Of a DNA stretch of 25,478 nt, positions 7,055 through 15,500 are shown piece after piece. Numbering within the stretch: the first letter of the stretch is position 1; the number at the start of each line of letters is the position of its first letter. Below the pieces are notes generated by a model. The model worked only from the letters and a program-made list of their open reading frames with translations, had not been told where the DNA came from and ran no database searches. Source of the stretch: 66-474 sp051961995 (GTDB lineage: Bacteria; Pseudomonadota; Gammaproteobacteria; Xanthomonadales; Rhodanobacteraceae). The stretch lies in assembly GCA_051961995.1 (NCBI GenBank), contig JBQCCR010000032.1, forward strand, positions 1 through 25,478, written 5' to 3'. The position numbers and the translations under genes were made by a program.

Positions 7055-10000
7055 GGCGTGATCCCCTCGCAGGTGAGCGGACCGAGCTGCGGCAGCGGAC
7101 CGGAAGCTTCCCGGAAAGGCACCGTCAGGTTGCAGCTCTGCCCGTGCCACTTCACGCGCAGATGATTGAGTGGCTGCAAGCCGGTGAGATAGACCTCGCC
7201 GCGCATGCCCACCGGGAACACCGTGGGATTGCCCTCGATCATCACACCCGCGCCCGCCGGCAGGAAGCTGCCGTCGCGCAACTTGATCGTGAGCATCGCG
7301 CCGTGCGAGCGCGTGACCGGAAATTTCAGGAGCACCGCGCTGTGGTAATAGGGCACCGCATCCAGGGACAGCCCGTGGATTTCCGTATCCAGCGGCAGGT
7401 CGGCCTGCTCGATGCGGATCGGATTGTCCTGATAGGGACGCAAGCGCGGCACCAGCGCGTAGCCGTTGCTGTCGGTCGTCGCGACTTCCTGATTGTCCTG
7501 ATACACGCGCACGTTGGGGAAGCCCGGCACCTGCACCAGCCCGAAACTCCCGTCAATGGAACGGCTGGGAAACAGCTTGCCATCCAGCAGAACCATGCCG
7601 CCGCGCATCGAAGCCTGATACGCCTGCTGTCCGCGCACGCTGGCCGCGCCGAAGGTGTAGGTGCCGACATCGTTCTGCAAGCTGGCTTGCGCGAGATCCG
7701 GATCATCGGGAGAGAGTCCGGCCTGCACGCGATACCCGACTCCACTGCCCGTCGGCAGATTGCGCTGATATTGCACATTGCCATGCCGGTGGCCGGATTG
7801 CGCTTGCGCGTTGAGGCTCAAGCTGTCGAGCGCGCCCAATGGCATGGTCATGCTGAGCGTGAACAGCGAGGACGGATGCTCGCCGAGGAAGCGCAATCCG
7901 GACAGCGTCAGGTAACCGAGGTGGCCCAGCGAACGGCTGTAGCTGGCGCCGACGAAATCCACGTCCGGTTGACGGCCACGGAATTCCTGGCGGGTGTAAT
8001 TCAAGCCGAACGATCCGGAATTGCCGGGACCGAAACTCATGTAGGCGCTGGTCGCCTGGCGCGGAGGACGCTCCGGCTGCTCGTAACCCAACTGGGTGAA
8101 GCCCGGCGTGGTGAACTGGGTGCGGAAGCCATAACTCAGGTAAGCGGACTGGTGCTGGAAACCCAACTCCAGCAATTTGCCGGAACCCTTCGCGTCATGA
8201 CTGGCGGCGACCGCCGCCGTGAGCACTCCGGTATCCGCCACCAGCCAGTCGGCGCCGACCCCGACGGTTTGCTGACGGCGCGTGATTTCGGCATGCGCCT
8301 CGCCCGTGAAGGTGTCCGAGAATCCCCGCCGCTCGGTGCCGATCGCAGCGAGCCTGCCGTAATCATTGCTGTCGAGCCCGAAGTTCTCCCGCTCGAATCC
8401 CAGTTCGTAGGAGAAAGCGCGCAGGCCTTCCGAAAGCAGGCCACTGCTCGAATAGAACGGTTGCGTGACGACTTGCTCGCGGCCCAGCAGGTCGCGCACG
8501 ACCATGCGCACCTCGCCCTGCCCGGTGACCACCGGCAGGTCCTGGATCGAGAACGGACCCGCCGGCACATCGCGGCGCAACCGCAGCACGTTGTCCACGT
8601 AGTAGTCCACCGTGGAGGGCGCGACCGCGACGCCATGGAGCGTCAGCGTCGGCAGCGTGACGAAATCCGGCTGGGTGGCAAAGTTGGTCGCCCACTGCAC
8701 GCCGCCGAAGCGGATCGAACGCCCCCAATCGCTGACGCCGCTGATGCTGTCGCCGATGCGCAGACTGGCCATCCTGTCCGGCACGTCATGCGTCCAGGTG
8801 GTGTCCAGACGAACCGTGCCGACCCGGCCGTCGGCGCGGCGGGCGAGCAGCGTGCTGCTGCCGCTGCCCCAGCGATTGAATACGCCGGCTTGCAGCAACG
8901 CGCTGCTGCGGGTTCCACCGCGCTGCTCGCGATCCGCGAACAGGTCGTAGTTGAGCCATGCGCCGGGCGGCGACGGCGTGGGTTCGTTCGGCCCCTGCGA
9001 AACGCCGCTGAGCTTGCTTGCTTCCAACAACGCGGGCGGAAGCGTCAGCAGCAAGGCTCCCTGCCCGGCATCCACGCGATAACCGAGACCATGGACCGCC
9101 GAAAGCGGGTAGTACTCGACGGCATCGTGTTTGATGCGCACGGCGCCATCCATATGGATGCGCAAGCGCTCAAGGTCCGAGGTCTGCAGCAGTACGTGGT
9201 CGGCAGCGTCACGCAAGGCCATCACGGTGTCGCCGGGCTTGCCGTTCAAATAGATCTTCAGCCAGGTCTCGCGAAGATTGGCTGGCGGCGGCGCGACAAC
9301 AGCCGGTGGAGATGCAGGCGGCAGGATCGGTGCAGGCGTCGCTTTCACCACTGCCGTTTCCGTGGCGGTCGGCGGTTTGGCCTCCGGGGCAGGCACACCG
9401 AACTCCGGAAGCAGATCGATCACCAAACGGGTGCCGTGACCCTCATCGGGCTGAAGCGTGAAGATCTGCGGCGTGACTCGTTGCGTCGTGATCAGCACCA
9501 GATGCGTATTCGCGCCGACGCGTTCGAGCCGAACGGCCGTCAGGTACGGATTGCGCTCGATCAGGCCGGGCAAATCCGCCAGCACCGAATCCATCGCCAT
9601 GTTGCCCAGGTCAATGGAGAGTGGTGCGCCCGCGACGGTGGGATTGATGACGCTGGCCTGGATGCGCCGGTTCGATTCCAGCACCACACGCACCCGGTTT
9701 TCCTCCACGCCCATGCGCACCGCATTGACCCGGACGGGCGATTCCGCATCACGCGCCGGGACAGGAGCGGACGGCGGCGCCGGTGCCGCGGGTGCATCGC
9801 CATGGCCACCCGGGAACAGGTCCAGCACCAGCCGATCGGCATGACCACCGCCGGGCTTCAAATTGAAGAGGCGTGGCGCCACGTCAGCCGGCGTATCCAA
9901 CTCCAGCAATGTGCCGTCGCTGCTCGAGCTGAGCTTCACCGAGCCGATGAAAGGATTGTTGCGGCCGACGGCCTTGTCGAGGCCCAGCAGCGTGGAGTTC

Positions 10001-10284
10001 AGGGTCACGCCCTGGAGGTCCACGCGCAACGCGCCGGATCGGGAATCGCGCATCCATTGCGCGTGGATCGGTCCGTCCGATTCCAGCACCACCCGGCTAT
10101 GGTCGGGATCAAGTCCTACCCGGATCGCGCGAACCAGCACCGCGGCATGCAGCGCGTTCGGGGTGGCCGCGAGCAGCAGCGCGGCGTTTGCGGCGAATGC
10201 GCGAACGTGCCGGCGCATCGAAGCGGGCTGGGAGCGGCGCGCGGCGGCGCGCCTCGTCCTGTTCGTAGCGCTGTGCAGATTCAA
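7051..10284 (-). CDS. AMIN-AMIN-usher fusion: outer-membrane fimbrial usher
   Basis: This 1077-residue protein is a FimD/PapC-type outer-membrane usher, the pore that receives chaperone-pilin complexes and builds the fibre. A signal peptide ends near residue 47 (PNALHA). Two repeats of about 110 residues follow (48-158 and 184-294). Each has an RVVLES strand, and they end in LVLDLFP and LVIDLLP, matching the AMIN domain of AmiC amidases. A Pro/Ala linker (297-335) leads to the usher N-domain (WLKIYLNGKPGD), then the beta-barrel with middle domain, and C-terminal domains with VYLTGL and a closing Cys pair. Typical archaic ushers are about 800 residues; the extra length is the AMIN block. The start is probably TTG 10282-10284, coupled to the chaperone stop (TTGA), with no strong ribosome site. 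ATG at 10218 also gives a complete signal peptide. Confidence 0.93.
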   Translation of the reverse strand: MNLHSATNRTRRAAARRSQPASMRRHVRAFAANAALLLAATPNALHAAVLVRAIRVGLDPDHSRVVLESDGPIHAQWMRDSRSGALRVDLQGVTLNSTLLGLDKAVGRNNPFIGSVKLSSSSDGTLLELDTPADVAPRLFNLKPGGGHADRLVLDLFPGGHGDAPAAPAPPSAPVPARDAESPVRVNAVRMGVEENRVRVVLESNRRIQASVINPTVAGAPLSIDLGNMAMDSVLADLPGLIERNPYLTAVRLERVGANTHLVLITTQRVTPQIFTLQPDEGHGTRLVIDLLPEFGVPAPEAKPPTATETAVVKATPAPILPPASPPAVVAPPPANLRETWLKIYLNGKPGDTVMALRDAADHVLLQTSDLERLRIHMDGAVRIKHDAVEYYPLSAVHGLGYRVDAGQGALLLTLPPALLEASKLSGVSQGPNEPTPSPPGAWLNYDLFADREQRGGTRSSALLQAGVFNRWGSGSSTLLARRADGRVGTVRLDTTWTHDVPDRMASLRIGDSISGVSDWGRSIRFGGVQWATNFATQPDFVTLPTLTLHGVAVAPSTVDYYVDNVLRLRRDVPAGPFSIQDLPVVTGQGEVRMVVRDLLGREQVVTQPFYSSSGLLSEGLRAFSYELGFERENFGLDSNDYGRLAAIGTERRGFSDTFTGEAHAEITRRQQTVGVGADWLVADTGVLTAAVAASHDAKGSGKLLELGFQHQSAYLSYGFRTQFTTPGFTQLGYEQPERPPRQATSAYMSFGPGNSGSFGLNYTRQEFRGRQPDVDFVGASYSRSLGHLGYLTLSGLRFLGEHPSSLFTLSMTMPLGALDSLSLNAQAQSGHRHGNVQYQRNLPTGSGVGYRVQAGLSPDDPDLAQASLQNDVGTYTFGAASVRGQQAYQASMRGGMVLLDGKLFPSRSIDGSFGLVQVPGFPNVRVYQDNQEVATTDSNGYALVPRLRPYQDNPIRIEQADLPLDTEIHGLSLDAVPYYHSAVLLKFPVTRSHGAMLTIKLRDGSFLPAGAGVMIEGNPTVFPVGMRGEVYLTGLQPLNHLRVKWHGQSCNLTVPFREASGPLPQLGPLTCEGITP

Positions 10285-11036
10285 GGTGCCCGGCCGGGAT
10301 TCGCGTCACCGCCGCCCACCACCAGATCGACCTGCACGACGTCACCCGAGCTTTTCTGCGCGGCGAGGTGCAGGTGCTGCCCCGTCGAAACCGGAGCATC
10401 AATCAGCCAGTCGTGGCTTCCGCCCGGAAGGATGTACACGGGCTTTTCCGACATAGGCAGCGGTTTCGAAGCGCCATTTTCCGACAGCCGGAACTCGCTC
10501 AGTTTGACGTGGGCCAAACCAGCGTTGCTTGCGTGGATTTCCAGTTGCCCATTGCCGGCCAACATCGCCTGCCAGTGCAGATCCGGCGCCACGGGCGCAA
10601 CCGGCAGAATGAATACCGGCAGGCTTATCTGCAGTCTCACCCGCAACCCCTTGAACCCGGGCTGGAGCGGTGGCGGGATTTCGCGCAGGAGCAGGCGGTA
10701 GGCCTGTTCGCCCTTTGCATCCGGCCGCTGGCGATAGCCCACGCGGATCACCTGCGAGCCACTTGCCGGCAGAGTGAAGATGGGCGGAGTGGCCAGAATG
10801 TTCGGCGCAGGAGCGTACTTGTCGTTGCCGTCCACCTGTGACCAGGCCATGACCTGCAACTGGATCACGGTCGGATCCGCGCCGATGTTGCGCACGGTCA
10901 GCGCGGCCACGGGCTTGTCCGCGGAAAGCGTCACCTTGACCGGATTCACCTGGAAGGTGCTGGCCCACGTCGGACATGCGGCGCAGAGAAGAAGCATCAG
11001 GCCGCAAGCGGCCTGATGCAGTGCGGAGCGTTCCAT
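10281..11036 (-). CDS. PapD-like periplasmic pilus chaperone
   Basis: This 251-residue protein holds pilin subunits by donor-strand complementation in the periplasm and delivers them to the usher. The signal peptide spans about 1-25 (LLLCAACPTWA, then STFQVNP). Two Ig-like domains follow. Domain 1 has VNPVKVTLSADKPVAALTVRN, the hydrophobic strand TVIQLQVMAWSQ, and the IFTLPASGSQVIRVGYR region where the conserved Arg lies. YRLLLREIP marks the interdomain region and LPVFILP starts domain 2. The C-terminus is Gly-rich. It starts 3 nt after the preceding pilin stop and overlaps the usher start by 4 nt, so pilin, chaperone and usher are a tight operon. No strong Shine-Dalgarno is seen, which fits coupled translation. 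Confidence 0.93.
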   Translation of the reverse strand: MERSALHQAACGLMLLLCAACPTWASTFQVNPVKVTLSADKPVAALTVRNIGADPTVIQLQVMAWSQVDGNDKYAPAPNILATPPIFTLPASGSQVIRVGYRQRPDAKGEQAYRLLLREIPPPLQPGFKGLRVRLQISLPVFILPVAPVAPDLHWQAMLAGNGQLEIHASNAGLAHVKLSEFRLSENGASKPLPMSEKPVYILPGGSHDWLIDAPVSTGQHLHLAAQKSSGDVVQVDLVVGGGDANPGRAP

Positions 11037-11039
11037 GGG

Positions 11040-11573
11040 TCAGAACGTGACCGTTGCTGCAACGGTATCGGCGTAGTTGCCGGTCTTGACGTTCTGGCCG
11101 GCCGCAACACTGCCGTAAACAGTGGTGCTGACGGCCGAACCGGTGCCGGTGACCGCCACGCCGGTCCCGGAGGTGTTGCCCCATACGGTCGAGTAACCGG
11201 AATCGCTATACAACTGATAGCTCAGATAGTCGGAAGTACCGGCAAGCATCCGGCGCAGCGGCGCAGTGTCCGTCGAGCCTGTATCGGCATTGGCGCCTTG
11301 GCCCAGCGTGATCGTGGCGCTGGCGCCATTGGTGCAGGTAGTGCTGATGGTGCCGGATGCCGTGAGCGCCGTGGATTGATTGGTAACGATCGGATCATAG
11401 GCACCGAAGGCGACGCCGCCGGAAGCATCAATGGTGCAATTCGCGCTGACGCTGGCCGAGACGGGCAGATTGGAACTGGCGGTGCCCGCAACGGCGGTGC
11501 CGCCCATGGTCGTGATGGCGAGGAGGATTGCACCTGCGAGGACACCCTTGAAGCAGGATTGCTGGTATTGCAT
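11040..11573 (-). CDS. Spore coat U-type major pilin
   Basis: This 177-residue secreted SCPU pilin is the first gene of the operon. ATG 11571-11573 has AAGGGG about 8 nt upstream; the open frame extends 36 codons further but that part is not protein-like. The signal peptide ends near GGTAVA (about residue 29). The mature N-terminus has a roughly 16-residue stretch with alternating hydrophobic residues (SNLPVSASVS) before the first Cys, suitable as a donor strand. Conserved Cys occur in NCTIDASGG and TTCTNG, and SCPU motifs YQLYSD, VYGSVAAGQN and a C-terminal AATVTF strand follow. Small, Ser/Thr/Gly-rich and first in the operon, it is probably the major fibre subunit. Confidence 0.93.
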   Translation of the reverse strand: MQYQQSCFKGVLAGAILLAITTMGGTAVAGTASSNLPVSASVSANCTIDASGGVAFGAYDPIVTNQSTALTASGTISTTCTNGASATITLGQGANADTGSTDTAPLRRMLAGTSDYLSYQLYSDSGYSTVWGNTSGTGVAVTGTGSAVSTTVYGSVAAGQNVKTGNYADTVAATVTF

Positions 11574-11819
11574 GGACTTACCCCTTATGTGTGATGTGGA
11601 AATTTCCATGCATTCCCCCGGGCGGGGAATGCGGGCGCAAGGATGCGGGCGGACGGGCGCGGAGGTCGTGACTACTCTCACGCGATATGTGAAACAAATT
11701 TACGATTCCCGCCGCGATGCCCCGAGATGTGCGTGACATCACGTTTGCCGTGCCCCAGGCCGATGCCGAAGGCCGGGCTCGAATCCGCTCACGCGGAATC
11801 GGTCGCCACGGTTGCAGGA
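11574..11819 (-). promoter_or_regulatory. Leader and likely promoter region of the pilus operon
   Basis: This 246-bp gap precedes the first pilin gene. A perfect 9-bp inverted repeat, GCATTCCCC (11610-11618) and GGGGAATGC (11624-11632) with a 5-bp centre, lies 37-59 bp upstream of the start codon. An AT-rich patch at about 11686-11704 is the likeliest promoter zone, with TAAATT as a weak minus-strand -10, but I see no convincing -35. A shorter inverted repeat, CGTGA-CA-TCACG, lies at about 11732-11743. The half from about 11820 backwards borders the frameshifted end of the next gene. Confidence 0.4.
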
Positions 11820-12320
11820 TCAGGATGGCTGGCGCACGCGGATCGCAGGTCCGCCTGCAGAGAACGCCGGGAAACGCGAGCGAATCAGCTCGCAAAGGTC
11901 ATCGGTGGGGATCAGGTTCAGCGCCGCGACTTGATGAATTCCACCCGGCGAAACCGGAGCGCGGTCCAGCTCGTCTATCGCCACTTGCCGCACGGTGTTG
12001 AAGCCGAGCTTCTTCAGCACGGCCCAGCCGGTGTCGCGATTGAATTCACAGGTGTACTTGCGCGAGGTTCCCTTCGGATAGGCGAACCAGACGATGGCGT
12101 CGCCTTTCGTTTTCCTGGCGACGGCCCGCGAGAGTTCATCCACCTCGGCCTGGCGGGTAGCGAAGGCAAGCACGAACTCCGGCGCGGCCTCGCCGTCGAG
12201 GGCATTGATCACCGTCACGTCGCGGAGCGAAGCCAGTTCCGCCTTGAACGAGTCCGGGCCGTTCAGGACCGAAATCGTGCGCTGGTCTTTCAGATTGAGC
12301 TTCTCGAAGACCTTGGACAT
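11820..12320 (-). CDS. DUF3052-like protein with frameshifted 3' end
   Basis: This open frame gives 166 residues starting MSKVFEKLNLK (ATG 12318-12320). Residues 1 to about 118 look like one small alpha/beta domain, with FVLAFATRQAEVDELSR, GDAIVWFAYPKGTS and GWAVLKKLGF followed by VAIDE. This resembles DUF3052-type proteins, which end in a WxxLRF stretch after AIDE. The annotated frame continues instead as LDRAPVSPGG and about 38 unrelated residues. A shift at about 11970 restores WTALRFRRVEFIKSRR and a TGA at 11918-11920. The gene therefore appears to have lost 2 nt (or gained 1), and its last roughly 50 codons are out of the ancestral frame. Function of the family is unknown. Confidence 0.75.
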   Translation of the reverse strand: MSKVFEKLNLKDQRTISVLNGPDSFKAELASLRDVTVINALDGEAAPEFVLAFATRQAEVDELSRAVARKTKGDAIVWFAYPKGTSRKYTCEFNRDTGWAVLKKLGFNTVRQVAIDELDRAPVSPGGIHQVAALNLIPTDDLCELIRSRFPAFSAGGPAIRVRQPS

Positions 12321-12424
12321 GCCGCCTCTCGATGCCTTGAAGCGCAGGGACGTGAGGATCGGCGCCTATTTTGCGTTGAACGGCTGTCTCACCGCCTGGC
12401 ACCATCGACCGGGGCTTGAGCGAC

Positions 12425-12452
12425 AGGCGCGCATCCTTGAGGATGCGCGCCT
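12425..12452 (-). terminator. Perfect 12-bp hairpin after the beta-propeller gene
   Basis: AGGCGCGCATCC (12425-12436) and GGATGCGCGCCT (12441-12452) form a perfect stem with a TTGA loop. It lies 58 bp past the stop of the gene at 12510 and 105 bp before the next start. Neither strand has a T-run after it, so it may be a Rho-assisted or RNA-stabilising 3' hairpin rather than a standard intrinsic terminator. Confidence 0.5.
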
Positions 12453-12509
12453 GCGTTGAATGCAACTCATCGCTCGACCGCAGTCGCGGTCAAGCACCGT
12501 CCGCGCCAG

Positions 12510-15500
12510 CTATTCAGCCGGCGCGAGCAGTTTCGGGTCGCCGATCTTGACCGGCTCGCTCACCGGCAGGGTCTGCACGCCGGCTTTCTTCGCCTGTTGG
12601 TTGAAGTTCACCACGGCCTGATGCAGTGAGCCGTTGAAGGTGTCGAGTTTCGGTTGCAGGCCCGCTTCCATCTTGGCGATGTACTGCTGCTGGCGCGCGT
12701 TGGGTGCCTGATCCGGGCCCATGCGCGAGACGCCGCGGTACACGCCGAAGAAACTCATGGCCCATGGCGAGAGTTGGTGCAGATCGTCTTCCGGCACCTT
12801 GTACTGGATATCCGGGTTGTAGATGTCCGCGGCGAAATCGCCGAGCTGCTCCTTCAACGCCACCGCGCTGGCATGCACGTTGGCCTTGTCGCTGCCGGCC
12901 TGCGCACTGGCGGTGGAATCCAGCACCTTGTCCAGCGCCTGCATCGTGTCGTACGCGCGGCCGATCATCGCCACGTCCGCGGCGGCCTCGTCGCGCAGTT
13001 TCATCGCGGTGTCGAACGCCGCGCGCTGCACGTCCATCGGCGGATTGACGCGCGGATCGGCCACAACCTGCACGGTTTCCGTCGCGCTGCGGCCATTGGC
13101 CTGCACCTTCACCTGGTACGTGCCGGGCAACGCGAGCGGACCCTTCGGCCCATGGTTTTCATCCGGACGTTCCTCCGCGCGCAACGCCTCCGGCAATTCG
13201 ACGCCTTCGTAGCGCATGTTCCAGGACGCCACGTTGATGCCGGCCTTGCCCGGCGCGTGGAAGCTCGCGACCGGCTTGCCGGCACTGTCGGTGACGGTGA
13301 TGACCACAGGATTGCATTCGTTGAACGCCGGCGCTTTCTTCTTCTCCGTGTTGGCCTTCCTGGCGCCCTTCTGCTGCGTGTCGCCGTGCAATGCGGGCGC
13401 CGCACTTTCTTGCGCCGATTCGTCGCCGTTCTCTTTCTTCTTTTCTTCCGCGGAGCACGCCTTGGGCACGTTGATCGCCTTGGCGAGCGAATATGCGATC
13501 ACCGGGCCGCTGGGCGGATTGGGCGTCTTGAATTCGCCCGGCGCGGGGCCGATGTGGCGGCCGCCGAACTCGAGCCACTCGGTACCTTGCGCGGCGGGGA
13601 ACAGATGGAACGCATCGTTCGCCAGCTTCGGCTGCCACTGCTCCAGTGCCTCGATGTTGTCGAGGATCCACAAGCCGCGGCCGTGCGTGGCCATCACCAG
13701 ATCGTGCGGCGACTTGGTGAACTTGATGTCCCACACCGCCATGGTCGGCAGGTTGCCGGTCATCGGTTCCCAATGCGCGCCATCATCGAAGGACAGATAC
13801 AGCCCGCGCATGGTGCCGAGCGCGAGCAGGCCTTTGCGGTTCGGATCTTCGCGCACCACCACCGCAGCGTAGTTGTCCGGCAGTCCGTTGCTGATGCCCT
13901 GCCAGTGCGCGCCGAAGTCTGTCGTCTTCAGCACGTACGGATGCTCGTCGCCCAGCATGTGGCCATCCACCGCGAGATACGCCGTGCCCGCAGCGAACGG
14001 CGACACGCCGATCTGGTAGATGCGGCCCAGGCTCACCGCCTGCGGCAGGCCTGTAGAAACGTTGGTCCAGTTGGCGCCGCCGTCCTTGCTGACCCACACC
14101 AACCCGTCATCGGTGCCGACCCAGATCACGTTCGGATCGGTGGGCGCCAGTGAGATCGAGAGAATGGTATCGGTGTTCTCCGCACTGGAAATGTCATGGA
14201 ACACCGGGTCGCCTGCGACCGGCTGGTGTTCCTTGAGGTTGCGGGTGAGATCGTTGGAGATCGTCTGCCAGTTCGCGCCGCCGTCGGTGGACTTGAACAC
14301 CACGTTGGCGCCGAGATAGAGCGTGTTCGGATCGGTCGCCGACACCGCGATGGGCGATGCCCAGTTGAAGCGGTAGTCGAGCTTGGAGATCGGCGTGTCA
14401 GACATGTCTTCCATGACCGGGCGGACGTAGTGACGGGTCATGTCGTGCATGTCTATGCGAGAGGTGGAGCCGTTCTGCGAAGCCGCATAGACGATGGTCG
14501 GATCCGAAGGCGCGGGCACCACGTAGGTGCCGTCGCCGCCGGAGGGATTCCACCAGTCCGCGCCCCAGATGCCGGAACCGGCGAGGCTGTTGGATGGGCC
14601 GCACGCGGCGTTGTCGTCCTGGATGCCGCCGCACACGCCGAACGGCACGGTGTTGGAAATCGCGACGGTGTAGAACTCCTCGATCGGCATGTTGTTGAAC
14701 GAGCGCCAGCTCTTGCCGCCGTCCACCGATTCGAACGCGCCGCCGTCGTTGCCCTGGATCAGGCGCTTGGGATTCTTCGGATCAACCCAGATCGCGTGGT
14801 GGTCCACGTGCACGCCGCGGTCGATCACCTTGGCGGTCTTGCCGCCATCGGTGGATTTCATCAGATTGAAGGAACTGAAATAGATCGTCTTCGGATTGTC
14901 CGGTGCGACCGCCATCGCACTGAAATAGAACATCCGCACCGCGAGTTCGTGGTTGTTGCTGACGCAATCCCACTTGTCGCCGCCATCGGTGCTACCCCAG
15001 AGCATGCACTTCTGCGTCGGCATCAACGCATAGATCGTATCCGGCGCGGACGGCGCGATCGCGATGTTGACGCGATCGGTGGCGTCGCGGGTCGGCAGGC
15101 CGTTGCCAAGCTTGTTCCAGGTCTTGCCGCCATCCTGCGAACGCCAGATGCCGCCGTCGGTGCTGCCATTGACCTGCGTCCACGGCTTGCGCTGCTCGGT
15201 CCACATGCCCGCGTACAGCACGTTCGGGTTGGACGGATCCATCGCGATGTCGCTGGCGCCGGTGGTGTCGTTGACGTACAACACCTTGTTCCAGGTCTTG
15301 CCGGCATCGGTGGTCATGAACACGCCGCGCGTTTCGCTTGGCTTCCACGGATTGCCCTGCACCGCGACGTACACGGTGTCGGCGTTGTTTGGATCGACGA
15401 TGATCTTCGAGATCAGCCCGGCATCGGCCAGCCCCTTGAACTGCCAAGTCTTGCCGTCGTCGGCCGAGTAATACACACCGTGGCCGACCAGCACGTCGTT

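Noticed and set aside
7144..10701. A + strand open frame of 1185 codons antisense to the usher and chaperone
   Set aside because: It is rich in Arg, His and Ala with no domain or signal sequence, as expected opposite a GC-rich gene. The minus strand encodes clear usher motifs over the same bases.
11680..11705. A CRP/Clp-like site near the pilus promoter (TCACGCGATATGTGA)
   Set aside because: The half-sites face the wrong way (TCAC...GTGA instead of TGTGA-N6-TCACA), so it does not fit the consensus.
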